Positions 52,186 to 64,000 of a stretch of 64,000 nucleotides of DNA are shown in pieces. Each line of letters starts with the position of its first letter. Within the stretch, counting starts at the first letter, position 1. Below the pieces are notes generated by a model. That model did not search any database, was not told the origin of the DNA, and worked only from the letters and a program-made list of their open reading frames with translations. Location of the stretch: NCBI RefSeq assembly GCF_002741075.1, contig NZ_CP016634.1:2092501-2156500 (forward strand). Direction: 5' to 3'. The position numbers and the translations under genes are program-made. The stretch is from Pseudomonas putida (GTDB taxonomy: Bacteria > Pseudomonadota > Gammaproteobacteria > Pseudomonadales > Pseudomonadaceae).

Positions 52186-54336
52186 ATGATCCGCAACACT
52201 TCCCTGGTGCTCCTGATGGGCACCTGCAGCTACGCCTGGGCGGGTGCCAGCCCCGTCGAATTGACCGCCACCACCATCGACGGCGAACGTGAGGCGCCCA
52301 GCGGCGTGCAACTGGACGAGCCGATCCAGACCGGCTCGCGACTGGGCCTGACCGCGCGACAAACGCCAGCCTCGGTGAGCGTCTCGGACCGGCGCGTGAT
52401 CGAGGAACGTGGCGCCAAGGACACCCAGGACGTGCTCAACGCCATGACTGGCGTCAACGCCTCGGCCAACCCGGGCTATGGCGGGTTCGTGTCCTATCGG
52501 GGCTTTACCCAGAATCAGGTCACCCAGCTCTACAACGGCATCAACCTGGGCTATAGCAGCGCCACCCGCCCCGTGGACGCTTGGGTCGTCGACCGGGTCG
52601 AGCTGATCGGCGGACCGTCGTCGTTCCTGCATGGCGCAGGTGCCGTGGGCGGCTCGATCAACACCATCACCAAGCTCGCCAGCCGCGATGAACACACCTT
52701 CGATGGCCGGGTGCGCTATGGCAGCTACGACGACTCGGAAATCGCCTTCGGCATCAACCAGGCCCTGGCCAGCAACCCGGCCGATGCCCGGCATTTCGCC
52801 CGCCTGGATTTCAGCCGTGGCCACGGCAACGGATACGTGGACCGCAACGAGCGCTGGACCGACAGCCTGGCCTTTTCCGTGCTCAGCGACCTTGCGCCCA
52901 ACCTCAGCCATACCTTGGCCTTGGAGTACCAGGAGGATAAGGAAGACAGCCCCTATTGGGGCTCGCCCATCCTGCCTGGACGCAACACGATGAAGATCGA
53001 CCGCAGCCGACGCTTCGAGAACTACAACGTCGCCGATGGCCGCTACGAACAGCGGGTGCGCTGGCTGCGCTCGATCCTGGACTACCAGGTCAGCGACACC
53101 ACGAGCGTGCAGAACACCCTGTATCACTACAGCGCCCAACGCGACTACCGCAACCTCGAAAACTACGCCTACAACGACGCAGGCGACGTAGTGCGCTCCA
53201 GCCCCTACCTGCAGCGCCACGAACAGCGCCTGTTGGGCGACCGCATCGAACTGCGCCACGACAACCAATTGCTGGGTCTTGCCAGTCAGTGGTCGCTGGG
53301 CCTGGACTACTCACACATGCGCCAGACCCTCTACCCTAGATCGGGCAGTTGGAGCGACGTGGTCGATCCGGATCACTTCGACCCCGGCAGCTTCGATGAC
53401 ATCCCCGGGGTGAACGCAGGCCTGACCAAGCAACGTCACAACGAGGTGACCAATCGCGCCCTGTTCGCCGAGAACCGCTTGCAGTTGACCGACCGCCTGG
53501 CCCTGCTCACGGCCCTGCGCTACGACTACCTAGACATGGAAGTGAACAACTACGGTCCGGTCTCGCCCACCAGCCCGGCGTTCTTCGCGCGCCGCTGGGA
53601 GCCGTTGAGCGGACGCGTCGGCCTGACCTACGACCTCACCCCTGCGGCGAGCGTCTATGTGCAATACAGCACCGCCGCCGACCTGCCCGCCGGCTCGCTG
53701 GCCTCGGCCACCTACTCCAACGTCGGCCTGTTCGACCTCTCGAAGGGCGAGCAGTGGGAAGCTGGCAGCAAGTTCGACTTCCTGGAGGGACGTGGCGCAG
53801 CGACGGTCGCGGTCTACCAGATCGTGCGCAAGGACTTTGCCGTACGCGACTCCAACGACCCCAACGTGATGGTCCAGGCCGGCCAGCAGACCTCGCGCGG
53901 CATCGAGCTGTCCGGCCGGCTGCAGGTCACGCCCAAGCTGCTGGCCGAGGGCAACTATGCCTATGTCGATGCTCAGTACGATACGTTCAACGAAGCGGTC
54001 GGCGGCCAGTCGGTCTCGCGCGAGGGCAACACACCGGTCAACGTGCCGGCCAATGTCGCCAACCTGTGGCTGACCTACAGCTTCACCCCGGCCTGGTCGG
54101 CGGGCATGGACGTACGCTACGTCGACTCGGTGTACGCCAACAACGCCAACACCCTGCAAGCCCCGGCTTACACGCTGCTGGGCAGTTTCGCCCGCTATCG
54201 ACTGGACGAGCACACCGCGATCACCGCCCGGGTGCGCAACCTCACTGATGAGCTATATGCCAAACAGGCGTATGGCGGGCAGTACTACATGGGGGCGCCG
54301 CGTACTGTCGAGGTGGCAATGGACCTGCGGTTCTAA
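52186..54336 (+). CDS. TonB-dependent outer membrane receptor
   Basis: A 716-residue receptor starting MIRNTSLVLLMGTCSYAWAG (signal peptide). The plug domain is clear (QTPASVSVSDRRVIEERGAK, DVLNAMTGVNAS, VDRVELIGGPSSFLHGAGA), and the 22-strand barrel ends PRTVEVAMDLRF with the terminal Phe. No N-terminal signalling extension (FecA type) is present. The ligand could be an iron siderophore or, given the DUF2946 neighbour, copper or another metal chelate. A hairpin follows the stop. Confidence 0.9.
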   Translation: MIRNTSLVLLMGTCSYAWAGASPVELTATTIDGEREAPSGVQLDEPIQTGSRLGLTARQTPASVSVSDRRVIEERGAKDTQDVLNAMTGVNASANPGYGGFVSYRGFTQNQVTQLYNGINLGYSSATRPVDAWVVDRVELIGGPSSFLHGAGAVGGSINTITKLASRDEHTFDGRVRYGSYDDSEIAFGINQALASNPADARHFARLDFSRGHGNGYVDRNERWTDSLAFSVLSDLAPNLSHTLALEYQEDKEDSPYWGSPILPGRNTMKIDRSRRFENYNVADGRYEQRVRWLRSILDYQVSDTTSVQNTLYHYSAQRDYRNLENYAYNDAGDVVRSSPYLQRHEQRLLGDRIELRHDNQLLGLASQWSLGLDYSHMRQTLYPRSGSWSDVVDPDHFDPGSFDDIPGVNAGLTKQRHNEVTNRALFAENRLQLTDRLALLTALRYDYLDMEVNNYGPVSPTSPAFFARRWEPLSGRVGLTYDLTPAASVYVQYSTAADLPAGSLASATYSNVGLFDLSKGEQWEAGSKFDFLEGRGAATVAVYQIVRKDFAVRDSNDPNVMVQAGQQTSRGIELSGRLQVTPKLLAEGNYAYVDAQYDTFNEAVGGQSVSREGNTPVNVPANVANLWLTYSFTPAWSAGMDVRYVDSVYANNANTLQAPAYTLLGSFARYRLDEHTAITARVRNLTDELYAKQAYGGQYYMGAPRTVEVAMDLRF

Positions 54337-54343
54337 GTCCCTA

Positions 54344-54360
54344 GGGCTGCTTTGCAGCCC
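54344..54360 (+). terminator. Hairpin after TonB receptor gene
   Basis: GGGCTGC (54344-54350) and GCAGCCC (54354-54360) form a perfect 7-bp stem with loop TTT, eight bases past the receptor stop. A T-tract is lacking. It probably separates the receptor from the MFS gene 150 bp on. Confidence 0.55.
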
Positions 54361-54511
54361 ACCGCAGTCCGGCCATAACAGGTATCCGGATGTCGCCCTC
54401 GAAAAAGCGCGCCCCCCCGCCTGCCGTTCTACTGGTCTTCACAACAACGATGCCGTGGCCTGACCACGGCACTTGCGCCCAGGCTGCCTTTGAAGACCGG
54501 AGAACATCCAC

Positions 54512-55840
54512 ATGTCCGTACCCCATGAGGTATCCCCCGCCACCTTGCGGCGGGTGATCGCCGCCTCGGCCATCGGCAATTTCGTCGAATGGTTCGATTT
54601 TGCCGTCTATGGCTTTCTCGCCACGCTGATCGCCAGCCTGTTCTTCACAGGCGAAGACGCCAGCGTGGCCTTGCTCAAGACCTTCGCCGTGTTCGCCGTG
54701 GCGTTCGCCCTGCGCCCGCTGGGCGGTATCGTGTTCGGCGCGCTCGGCGACAAGCTGGGGCGCAAACGCATCCTGTCGTTGACCATCCTGCTGATGGCGG
54801 GCTCCACCACCCTGATCGGCCTGTTGCCGACCTACGCCAGCATTGGCCTTGCGGCGCCGCTGCTGCTGACCCTGGCGCGCTGCCTGCAGGGCTTCTCGGC
54901 AGGCGGCGAATATGCCGGCGCCTGCGCCTACCTGATGGAGCACGCCCCCCAGGACAAGCGCGCCTTCTATGGCAGTTTCGTGCCGGTCTCGACTTTCTCC
55001 GCCTTCGCCTGCGCGGCGGTGATCGCCTATACCTTGGAGGCGAGCCTGACCGCCGAAGCGATGAGCAGTTGGGGCTGGCGTGTTCCGTTCTTGATCGCCG
55101 CGCCGTTGGGCCTGGTCGGCCTCTACCTGCGCTGGCGGATGGAGGAAACCCCGGCCTTCCGTGAGGCGATGGCCGAGGGCAAGGAGCACAGCCACTCGCC
55201 GCTCAAGGAAACCTTGCGCCATCACGGGCGGGCGATCCGCAACCTGGGCGCGTTCATCTCGCTGACGGCGCTGTCGTTCTACATGTTCACCACCTATTTC
55301 TCCACTTACCTGCAGATGGTCGGCAACCTCACCCGGGCCCAGTCGCTGCTGGTGACCACCGTGGCACTGCTGTTCGCTGCGGTCGGCTGCCCGCTGGCCG
55401 GCGCCTTCTCCGACCGGGTGGGGCGTCGCAAGACCATCGGCTTTACCTGCCTGTGGGTGATGGTGGCGGTGTTCCCGGCGTACTGGCTGGCCAGTTCCGG
55501 GTCGATGTCGGGGGCGTTGCTGGGGGTGATTCTGCTGGCTGTCGGAGCCTTGCTCAGTGGCGTGGTCACAGCGGCGTTGCTGTCGGAAAGCTTCCCGACC
55601 CGGACGCGTTACACTGCCTCGGCGATCACCTACAACGTGGCCTACACGCTGTTCGGCGGTACCGCACCGCTGGTGGCCACGTGGCTGATCAGCCAGACCG
55701 GCAGCAGCCTGGCGCCGGCGTTCTACCTGGTGGTGATCGCACTGGTGGCATTGGTGGGTGGGTTGGCCTTGCCGGAAACGTCGCGGATCTCGCTGCATGA
55801 GGACGGCAGTGAGCGCCAGCCCGAACGGGCAGTGTCATAA
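54512..55840 (+). CDS. MFS transporter, metabolite:H+ symporter (MHS) type
   Basis: A 442-residue twelve-helix transporter with the MHS signature near the start (AASAIGNFVEWFDFAVYGFL) and the DKLGRKRILSLTILLMAGST motif (loop 2-3), RCLQGFSAGGEYAG in helix 4, and the loop 8-9 copy SDRVGRRKTIGF. The family (ShiA, KgtP, ProP, CitA) imports organic acids, shikimate, osmolytes or citrate with protons. A GGAGAACATCCAC site precedes the ATG. The nearby quinate/shikimate genes aroQ-aroE make an aromatic acid plausible, but citrate-like siderophore uptake with the receptor is equally possible. Confidence 0.85.
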   Translation: MSVPHEVSPATLRRVIAASAIGNFVEWFDFAVYGFLATLIASLFFTGEDASVALLKTFAVFAVAFALRPLGGIVFGALGDKLGRKRILSLTILLMAGSTTLIGLLPTYASIGLAAPLLLTLARCLQGFSAGGEYAGACAYLMEHAPQDKRAFYGSFVPVSTFSAFACAAVIAYTLEASLTAEAMSSWGWRVPFLIAAPLGLVGLYLRWRMEETPAFREAMAEGKEHSHSPLKETLRHHGRAIRNLGAFISLTALSFYMFTTYFSTYLQMVGNLTRAQSLLVTTVALLFAAVGCPLAGAFSDRVGRRKTIGFTCLWVMVAVFPAYWLASSGSMSGALLGVILLAVGALLSGVVTAALLSESFPTRTRYTASAITYNVAYTLFGGTAPLVATWLISQTGSSLAPAFYLVVIALVALVGGLALPETSRISLHEDGSERQPERAVS

Positions 55841-55868
55841 GGAGTTGGCCACCCCTACATGAATCTGT

Positions 55869-55908
55869 AGGAGCGACCTTGCGCCGCGAAAGGGCCGCAA
55901 AGCGGCCC
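55869..55908. terminator. REP fragment and hairpin between convergent MFS and czcA
   Basis: GGGCCGC (55892-55898) and GCGGCCC (55902-55908) form a perfect stem with loop AAA, preceded by the REP fragment AGGAGCGACCTTGCGCCGCG. It lies between two convergent genes and likely terminates both. Confidence 0.65.
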
Positions 55909-55943
55909 CACAGATCGGTGCATCCCGCCAATGCCAGGCAGAC

Positions 55944-59099
<3,156 letters not shown>

Positions 59100-60317
59100 T
59101 CAGTGGCTGTGCTCGGCCGAGCCCTTGCCGAGCTCGGACTTGAGAACGAAGCTGCCAGCGGCAGCCACCTGGGTACCGGCGGCCAGGCCTTCGGTGATTT
59201 CCACCTGGCCAGAATCACGCCGACCGGCCTTCACCGGGCGGGCCTGGAAACCCTCGTCGGTACGGACGAACACCACGGTCTGTTCTTCCCAGGTTTGCAG
59301 CGCAGCCTCTGGCACCACCACGGCGGCATCGAAGCGCTCGACGTTCACCGCAATGTTGACGAACAGCCCCGGACGCCAGGCGCCATTGGGGTTGGCCAGG
59401 GTGGCACGGGCGGTGGCAGCACGGTTTTGCTCACCCAGCAGGCTGCCGACGTAGTTGACCTGGCCCTCGACCTCGGCGCCCAGATCCGGCGCGCTCACGG
59501 TGACGGTACGCCCTGTGGTGACCCGGCCCAGGTCACGTGGCGTGACGGAAAAGGTGGCCCAGACCCGGGTCAGGTCCGAGAGGGTGAAGGCGTTGCTGGT
59601 CTCATCGACCACTTCGCCGACAGTCAGGTGCTTCTCCACCACCACGGCATCGAAAGGCGCGCGCAATTCGTAGCGATTACCTGCACCGGCCGGGGCGACG
59701 GCGGCGACTTTCTGCCGAGCGTTGGTCAGCGCGATCTCGGCCTCCTGTAGGGCTTGGCGGGCTTGCAGGTAATCCTGTTCGGCGCTGATGCGCTCCTGCC
59801 ACAACTGCTGTTCGCGCTTGAACGTCAGCCGCGCCAGTTCTGCACGGCGCTGGGCGGCCTGCTGCTCGCTACGCAGGTCGGAGATCTGCTGGCTGGCGAT
59901 CACCGCCAGGACCTGGCCGCGCTTGACCGGCTGGCCCAGGTCGGCGTGCACGGACTCGACCACCCCAGGCACCCGGGGCACTACGTGGGCGGTATGGTCC
60001 TCGTCGAAGCGGATCTCGCCGGGGAAGCTGATGGCGGTGCCCAAGGTCATCGGCGCGGCGGCGACCACCTGTACACCCGCAGCTTCGATCTGGGCGACGG
60101 ACAGGTGCAGGCTGCCCTCCTGTTCTTCGTGGGTGTCATCGCCCTGCTCAGCATGGCCGTGGTCGTCGTCCTGGGCGGTACTGGCGTGGGCATGGCTTTG
60201 CTCGCTGTGTTCGTCCTGGGCAGCCTTGCCGGTGGTTTGGGTCCAGGCCAGGCCGCCAAGGCCGAGCACGGCGATGGCGGCGGCCAGGAGGGCGATCTTG
60301 CGGGTGTTGTCCATCAT
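59100..60317 (-). CDS. czcB: Periplasmic membrane fusion protein CzcB
   Basis: A 405-residue adaptor joining the RND pump to the outer membrane channel. It starts MMDNTRKIALLAAAIAVLGL, a signal anchor; the second ATG (60314) has AGGAG five bases upstream and may be the real start. Between residues 35 and 68 it is rich in His, Asp and Glu (HSEQSHAHAST, DDDHGHAEQ), a metal-binding segment typical of CzcB. The barrel-sandwich domain (VPRVPGVVESVHADLGQPVK) and HlyD coil follow. It may hand metal ions to CzcA. Confidence 0.92.
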   Translation of the reverse strand: MMDNTRKIALLAAAIAVLGLGGLAWTQTTGKAAQDEHSEQSHAHASTAQDDDHGHAEQGDDTHEEQEGSLHLSVAQIEAAGVQVVAAAPMTLGTAISFPGEIRFDEDHTAHVVPRVPGVVESVHADLGQPVKRGQVLAVIASQQISDLRSEQQAAQRRAELARLTFKREQQLWQERISAEQDYLQARQALQEAEIALTNARQKVAAVAPAGAGNRYELRAPFDAVVVEKHLTVGEVVDETSNAFTLSDLTRVWATFSVTPRDLGRVTTGRTVTVSAPDLGAEVEGQVNYVGSLLGEQNRAATARATLANPNGAWRPGLFVNIAVNVERFDAAVVVPEAALQTWEEQTVVFVRTDEGFQARPVKAGRRDSGQVEITEGLAAGTQVAAAGSFVLKSELGKGSAEHSH

Positions 60318-60420
60318 TGCTCCTGAAAAATATCGGCAGTCCTGGTACAGGGGCCGCTAAGCGATCCTTTCGCGACACAAGGGCCACGCCTGCAAAGGGC
60401 TTCAATGCAGCGCTATGGAA

Positions 60421-61662
60421 TCAAGGGGTTGCGCCCAGCTCGCCGTAAATGCGCTCGACCTGGGCGCGGGCGTCGGTGGCCGAAGCCAAGGCCTCCAGGT
60501 ACAGTCCTCGCGCCTCGATCAAGGTGCGCTGGGCATCGAGCACGTCGAGGAAGGCGAACTTGCCCATTTCGAATCCACGGGTGGCGGTGTCCACGGCCTG
60601 CTGCGCCGAAGGCAGGATGGTGCGGTCATAGGCCAGCACCTCCTGCATCGCCGAAGCCCACTGGCTGACGGCGCTGCGGGTGTCACTGTGCAGGCGCAAC
60701 TGCACGGCGTTGCGCAGGTCTCGGGCCTGGTCGGCGCGGCGCGCGGCGGCCAGCACATTGCCCTGATTGCGGTCGAACAACGGCAACGGCATGGACAGAC
60801 CGACCACGTTGACCCGCTCACGGTCCTCGCGGCTGTACTGGCTGCCCAGGCTCACGGTCAGGTCGGGGATGCGCTTGGCTTTCTCCGAGCCCAGAGATGC
60901 CTCGCCCCGCTGGATCTGTGCCTCGGCCAAGCGCCAATCGGCAGTCTGCGACACCCTGTCGAGCAAGGTCTCGGCGCGGGGTGCAGGGCCCGGCGAAAGC
61001 TCGCCCGCATCCAGGCGAGCGAAGGCCACCTGAGGGCTGCCGGTGAGCCGCGCCAGAGACTGGTTGGCGACGATGCGCTGGGACTCGGCACGGCGCACCT
61101 GAGCCTGCGCCTGGGCCAACTGGACCTGGGCGCGGGTGGCTTCGACCGGCGAGGACTGGCCCGCCTTCACCCGCCCTTGCACCACCCGCAGGCCACGTTC
61201 GGTCAGGGCCTGGGACTGCTGCGCCAGCTCCAGGGCGGTCTGTGCCCGCAAGGCGGCATGGAAGGCCTGCACCACATCGGCGCGCAAGCCATTGCGCTGG
61301 CGCTCCAGCTCCAGTTGGGCGACGGTCTGGCCGGCGCTGGCCACACCAATACGTGCGCCGCGTTTGCCGCCAAGCTCCAGGGCCTGACTGAGGGTCACCG
61401 TGGTCGTTCGGGTATCGCGGCGGGTGTCCTCAGCTTCCCAGGACAACTCCGGATTAGGCACCAGTCCAGCCTGCCGCCGCTCGCCTTCGGCGATGCCGAT
61501 TTCACGGCTGGCGGCAGCAAGGTCGGGGTTCTGGGCGTAAGCGGCCTCGATCGCCTGGGGCAGGCTAAGGCGCTGCCCGGCGTGCAGGCTGGGCGCCGCG
61601 AGGCCAACCAGCAGCAGACAGAGCAAAGCGGTATTGCGGGGGGTGAACCGGTTGCACGGCAC
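60421..61662 (-). CDS. czcC: Outer membrane factor CzcC (TolC family)
   Basis: A 413-residue TolC-like channel with the usual two repeats of long helices (IEAAYAQNPDLAAASREIGI, VTLSQALELGGKR, DRNQGNVLAAARRADQARDL). The start is GTG at 61662 (VPCNRFTPRNTALL), with GAGG nine bases upstream, giving a signal peptide ending SLHAG. The frame runs open nearly 190 codons further upstream, but that is the promoter and the divergent aroQ region. It heads the leftward czcCBA unit and is 103 bp from czcB. Confidence 0.9.
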   Translation of the reverse strand: MPCNRFTPRNTALLCLLLVGLAAPSLHAGQRLSLPQAIEAAYAQNPDLAAASREIGIAEGERRQAGLVPNPELSWEAEDTRRDTRTTTVTLSQALELGGKRGARIGVASAGQTVAQLELERQRNGLRADVVQAFHAALRAQTALELAQQSQALTERGLRVVQGRVKAGQSSPVEATRAQVQLAQAQAQVRRAESQRIVANQSLARLTGSPQVAFARLDAGELSPGPAPRAETLLDRVSQTADWRLAEAQIQRGEASLGSEKAKRIPDLTVSLGSQYSREDRERVNVVGLSMPLPLFDRNQGNVLAAARRADQARDLRNAVQLRLHSDTRSAVSQWASAMQEVLAYDRTILPSAQQAVDTATRGFEMGKFAFLDVLDAQRTLIEARGLYLEALASATDARAQVERIYGELGATP

Positions 61663-61903
61663 GTCTGAAGTCCTCGTCGGCAAGCGTCGGAAAAAGCATG
61701 ACGAGGGACTGTAAAGAGCGCCGCTTATCGGCTCGGTGGCACCAACATTACAATTTTGAAAGGTGGCCAAAGGACAGTGCAGGCCCCCGGCATCCAACAC
61801 CAGCGTCCGATAACCGCACACATTTCCTGGGGCAGCGGCGAAGGAAATTGACGAAACTAACCAGGTGGTACATATATCAAGGCATCCCAAAAACAACAAA
61901 GCG
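61663..61903. promoter_or_regulatory. Divergent upstream region of czcC and aroQ
   Basis: This 241-bp region has no gene and includes AT-rich TTACAATTTTGAAAG (61749-61763) and CTAACCAGGTGGTACATATA (61858-61877), either of which could hold promoter elements. No metal-regulator box was identified with certainty. Confidence 0.35.
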
Positions 61904-62362
61904 ATGCCCCCCATGACGCCCCGAATCCTCGTGATCAACGGCCCCAACCTGAACCTGCTCGGTACCCGCGAACCCGACCAATACGGCCGCGAAACCCTCG
62001 CCGACCTGGCACAAGGCTGTGCCGACTGCGCACAGGCGCTCGACCTGCAAATCGAGTTCCGCCAGACCAACCATGAAGGCGAACTGATCGACTGGATACA
62101 CGCCGCGCGCGGACGCTGTGCCGGCATCCTGATCAACCCCGGCGCCTGGACCCACACCTCGGTGGCCATTCGCGATGCCTTGGTGGCCAGCGAACTGCCC
62201 GTCATCGAGGTGCACCTGTCCAACGTGCACAAACGCGAGCCATTTCGTCATGTCTCCTTCGTCTCATCGATCGCCGAGGGTGTGATCTGCGGCCTTGGCA
62301 GCCACGGCTATCGCCTGGCCTTGGCGCATTGCGCCCAGTTGTTCAAGGAGCCATGCGCATGA
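61904..62362 (+). CDS. aroQ: 3-dehydroquinate dehydratase, type II
   Basis: A protein of about 150 residues that dehydrates 3-dehydroquinate to 3-dehydroshikimate. The catalytic motifs [17 protein letters not shown] (flexible loop Arg and Tyr) and [24 protein letters not shown] (His) and [14 protein letters not shown] are all present. Start choices are ATG at 61904 or 61913; neither has a strong ribosome site. It overlaps aroE by four bases. This is a second quinate/shikimate route pair, separate from any housekeeping aroQ on the chromosome, suggesting a catabolic role. Confidence 0.93.
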   Translation: MPPMTPRILVINGPNLNLLGTREPDQYGRETLADLAQGCADCAQALDLQIEFRQTNHEGELIDWIHAARGRCAGILINPGAWTHTSVAIRDALVASELPVIEVHLSNVHKREPFRHVSFVSSIAEGVICGLGSHGYRLALAHCAQLFKEPCA

Positions 62363-63207
62363 ACCCGAACACTGTTCTGGCCGGTCTGATCGGTCGTGGC
62401 ATCCAGGCCTCGCGCACGCCGGCGCTGCACGAGCACGAGGGCGATGCCCAGGCCCTGCGCTACCTGTACCGGCTGATCGACGCCGACCAACTGGGCCTGG
62501 ACGACAGCGCCCTGCCCGGCCTGCTGGACGCGGCCCAGCGCACCGGTTTTACCGGGCTCAACATCACCTATCCATTCAAGCAGGCGATCCTGCCGCTACT
62601 CGATGGACTGTCGGAAGAAGCGCAAGGCATCGGTGCGGTGAATACAGTCGTGCTCAAGGATGGCAAGCGGATTGGCCACAACACCGACTGCCTGGGCTTT
62701 GCCGAAGGCCTGCGGCGTGGCCTGCCGGATGTGGCACGTGAGCAGGTGGTGCAGATGGGTGCCGGTGGCGCGGGCTCGGCGGTAGCCCATGCGCTGCTCG
62801 GTGAAGGCGTGGGCCATTTGGTGCTGTTCGATGTGGACAGCTCACGCGCCCAGGCGTTGGTGGACAACCTCAACGCCCGCTTCGGCGAAGGCCGGGCATC
62901 GCTGGGCACGGACCTGGCCGCTGCCGTGACTGCGGCGGACGGCCTGGTCAACACCACCCCGGTGGGCATGGCCAAGCTGCCCGGCACACCGCTGCCGGTG
63001 GCCCTGTTGCATGCCCGGCTGTGGGTGGCCGAGATCATTTACTTCCCGCTGGAGACCGAGCTGCTGCGCCATGCCCGGGCGCTGGGTTGCCGCACGCTCG
63101 ATGGCAGCAGCATGGCGGTGTTCCAGGCGGTGAAGGCCTTCGAGCTGTTTACCGGCAGACCCGCCGATGCCGGGCGCATGCAGGCGCATTTCGCAAGCCT
63201 TGAGTGA
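62359..63207 (+). CDS. aroE: Shikimate/quinate dehydrogenase family protein
   Basis: A 282-residue NAD(P)-binding dehydrogenase with SIRKS-equivalent [18 protein letters not shown], the catalytic LNITYPFKQ (Lys), [10 protein letters not shown] (Asp), GAGGAGSAV (dinucleotide site) and [10 protein letters not shown]. The residues GxGIQxSRTPxxHE match the quinate/shikimate (RifI2/QsuD-like) branch that can act on quinate or shikimate, so the enzyme may be catabolic. The ATG at 62359 (MNPNTVLAG) has AAGGAG upstream and overlaps the aroQ stop (ATGA). Confidence 0.88.
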   Translation: MNPNTVLAGLIGRGIQASRTPALHEHEGDAQALRYLYRLIDADQLGLDDSALPGLLDAAQRTGFTGLNITYPFKQAILPLLDGLSEEAQGIGAVNTVVLKDGKRIGHNTDCLGFAEGLRRGLPDVAREQVVQMGAGGAGSAVAHALLGEGVGHLVLFDVDSSRAQALVDNLNARFGEGRASLGTDLAAAVTAADGLVNTTPVGMAKLPGTPLPVALLHARLWVAEIIYFPLETELLRHARALGCRTLDGSSMAVFQAVKAFELFTGRPADAGRMQAHFASLE

Positions 63208-63212
63208 AGCGC

Positions 63213-63247
63213 CTGCTCGCGGGTACATCGCCGTACCCGCGAAGCAG
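63213..63247. repeat. REP-like palindrome between aroE and the TetR gene
   Basis: CTGCTCGCGGGTAC (63213-63226) pairs with GTACCCGCGAAGCAG (63233-63247) with a single bulged base. Both arms carry the REP core. It lies between convergent genes, so may also terminate transcription. Confidence 0.7.
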
Positions 63248-63258
63248 ATTGCACGTCA

Positions 63259-63882
63259 TCAGGCCGGCAACATCCCCCGCACCATGAACGCAGTCGATTC
63301 ACGCACTTCGCGCCAGTATCGTTCCAGGTCCATCGGCTCGCTGCGGCACAGGCGCAGTAGCTGCAGGTGCCCGTAGTCGTTGAGCATGAACGCCGCATAG
63401 TCGACATCCAGATCGGCGCGCAACTTGCCCAACCCTCGCAGCTCACCCAACAGCGCAGCGATTTCGCTCACCAGCGCATCGTTGACCCGCTTGTAGGGCG
63501 CAGGCAACGCCGACTGATCAGGCCCAAGCAGGGCAATCACCTGGGGCAAGATCTCTCGCCACAACGCCGGCGACAGCACTTCGAAGGCGAACTCGGTCAG
63601 GCAGCGCTCGAAATAGCAGATGGTATCGATCGGGTCGTCGAGCTCGGGGATACGCCGACGCGCGGCGCTGATGGCGCGGTGGTCCGCCTCGCGCAGTTTC
63701 TCCAGGAGGATCTCCTGCTTGCTGCCGAAATAGGCGAAGACCGTCGGCACCGACACCGCCGCCGAACGGGCGATCTGCTCCATGGTGGTGGTCTGGAACC
63801 CCTGGCTCTCGAACAGGCTCAGGGCCGACTGGCTGATGGCTTGGCGGCGCAGGGCCTTCTGTTGTTCGCGCAATCCGCTCAT
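63259..63882 (-). CDS. TetR family transcriptional regulator
   Basis: A 207-residue regulator with a TetR helix-turn-helix at residues about 15-60 (LSLFESQGFQTTTMEQIARS then VSVPTVFAYFGSKQEILLEK) and a helical effector domain. AGGAGAGCC precedes the ATG at 63882. It is convergent with aroE, and the gene it controls is probably beyond the window's right edge, reading divergently, because its AT-rich upstream region holds palindromes. In P. putida a TetR gene sits next to aroQ/aroE in this order. Confidence 0.85.
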   Translation of the reverse strand: MSGLREQQKALRRQAISQSALSLFESQGFQTTTMEQIARSAAVSVPTVFAYFGSKQEILLEKLREADHRAISAARRRIPELDDPIDTICYFERCLTEFAFEVLSPALWREILPQVIALLGPDQSALPAPYKRVNDALVSEIAALLGELRGLGKLRADLDVDYAAFMLNDYGHLQLLRLCRSEPMDLERYWREVRESTAFMVRGMLPA

Positions 63883-63930
63883 GGCTCTCCTCGCTGCGTT
63901 GGCGGGTAGGCGCCCAGCATAACGGCAAAC

Positions 63931-64000
63931 TCAGTCGATTAAAAATTTTATTGACTAAAAGTTTTTACGGATTAAAAAATATTTCCACGTGATCGACTGA
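63931..64000. promoter_or_regulatory. AT-rich palindromic region upstream of the TetR gene
   Basis: The imperfect palindrome at 63933-63956 (AGTCGATTAAAA and its partner TTTTATTGACT; 18 of 24 symmetric positions) is the best operator candidate. In addition TCAGTCGAT at 63931-63939 is repeated as its perfect inverse ATCGACTGA at 63992-64000. The 70 bp are far AT-richer than surroundings (TAAAAGTTTTTACGGATTAA). Binding by the adjacent TetR protein is inferred. Confidence 0.6.

Overview
The window reads as chromosome of a Pseudomonas of the putida group. This rests on established knowledge of gene families and gene order plus what the sequence shows: high G+C throughout, P. putida-type REP palindromes (core related to CGCGGGTAAACCCGC) between genes, a ureDABCEJFG cluster, a PvdQ-type acylase next to a Fur-like regulator gene, cysS-glnS-ppiB-lpxH order, and a czcCBA operon back to back with aroQ-aroE. 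No rRNA, tRNA, CRISPR array or prophage was recognised. The only mobile-looking item is a small MITE-like element at about 11.96-12.11 kb.

Layout. 1-1742: a MATE exporter (cut by the window edge) divergent from a TetR repressor, with two identical-core palindromes between them. 1931-5768: periplasmic glucose oxidation (gcd) and an OprB sugar porin. 5816-10740: an accessory catabolic-looking cluster with an M20 deacylase (ArgE-like), a DUF1028 Ntn-hydrolase, an FMO-like flavoprotein, a Rid-family protein without the usual catalytic Arg, and a LysR regulator. 10944-12410: SodC, a small unknown protein, the MITE-like element and a small secreted peptide. 12628-18202: complete urease operon read leftwards. 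18514-21884: ilvE and an OmpR/histidine kinase pair. 22014-26565: cysS, glnS, ppiB, lpxH. 26609-30518: PvdQ-type acylase, Fur-like regulator, a small membrane protein and a Mor-like DNA-binding protein. 30608-37697: tamAB, a GNAT protein and exonuclease III. 37995-45058: a signalling block with a seven-protein phosphorelay/methylation theme (two hybrid kinases, CheB, CheR, receiver proteins) but no CheA, CheW or chemoreceptor. 45072-47885: dgt, a radical SAM protein and a Cys-rich mini-protein. 48130-51580: lipoprotein, diguanylate cyclase, low-complexity secreted protein, orphan ParA. 51710-55840: DUF2946 protein, TonB receptor, MFS transporter. 55944-61662: czcCBA heavy-metal efflux. 61904-63882: aroQ, aroE and a TetR regulator with an AT-rich palindromic upstream region.

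Most of the window is core or widely shared Pseudomonas material. The parts most worth following up are the FMO/Rid/DUF1028/M20/LysR cluster (a plausible undescribed amine or amide catabolic route), the CheB-CheR-hybrid-kinase block, and the overlapping Cys-rich mini-protein and radical SAM genes upstream of dgt. All functions are read from motifs and family memory; no searches were run.
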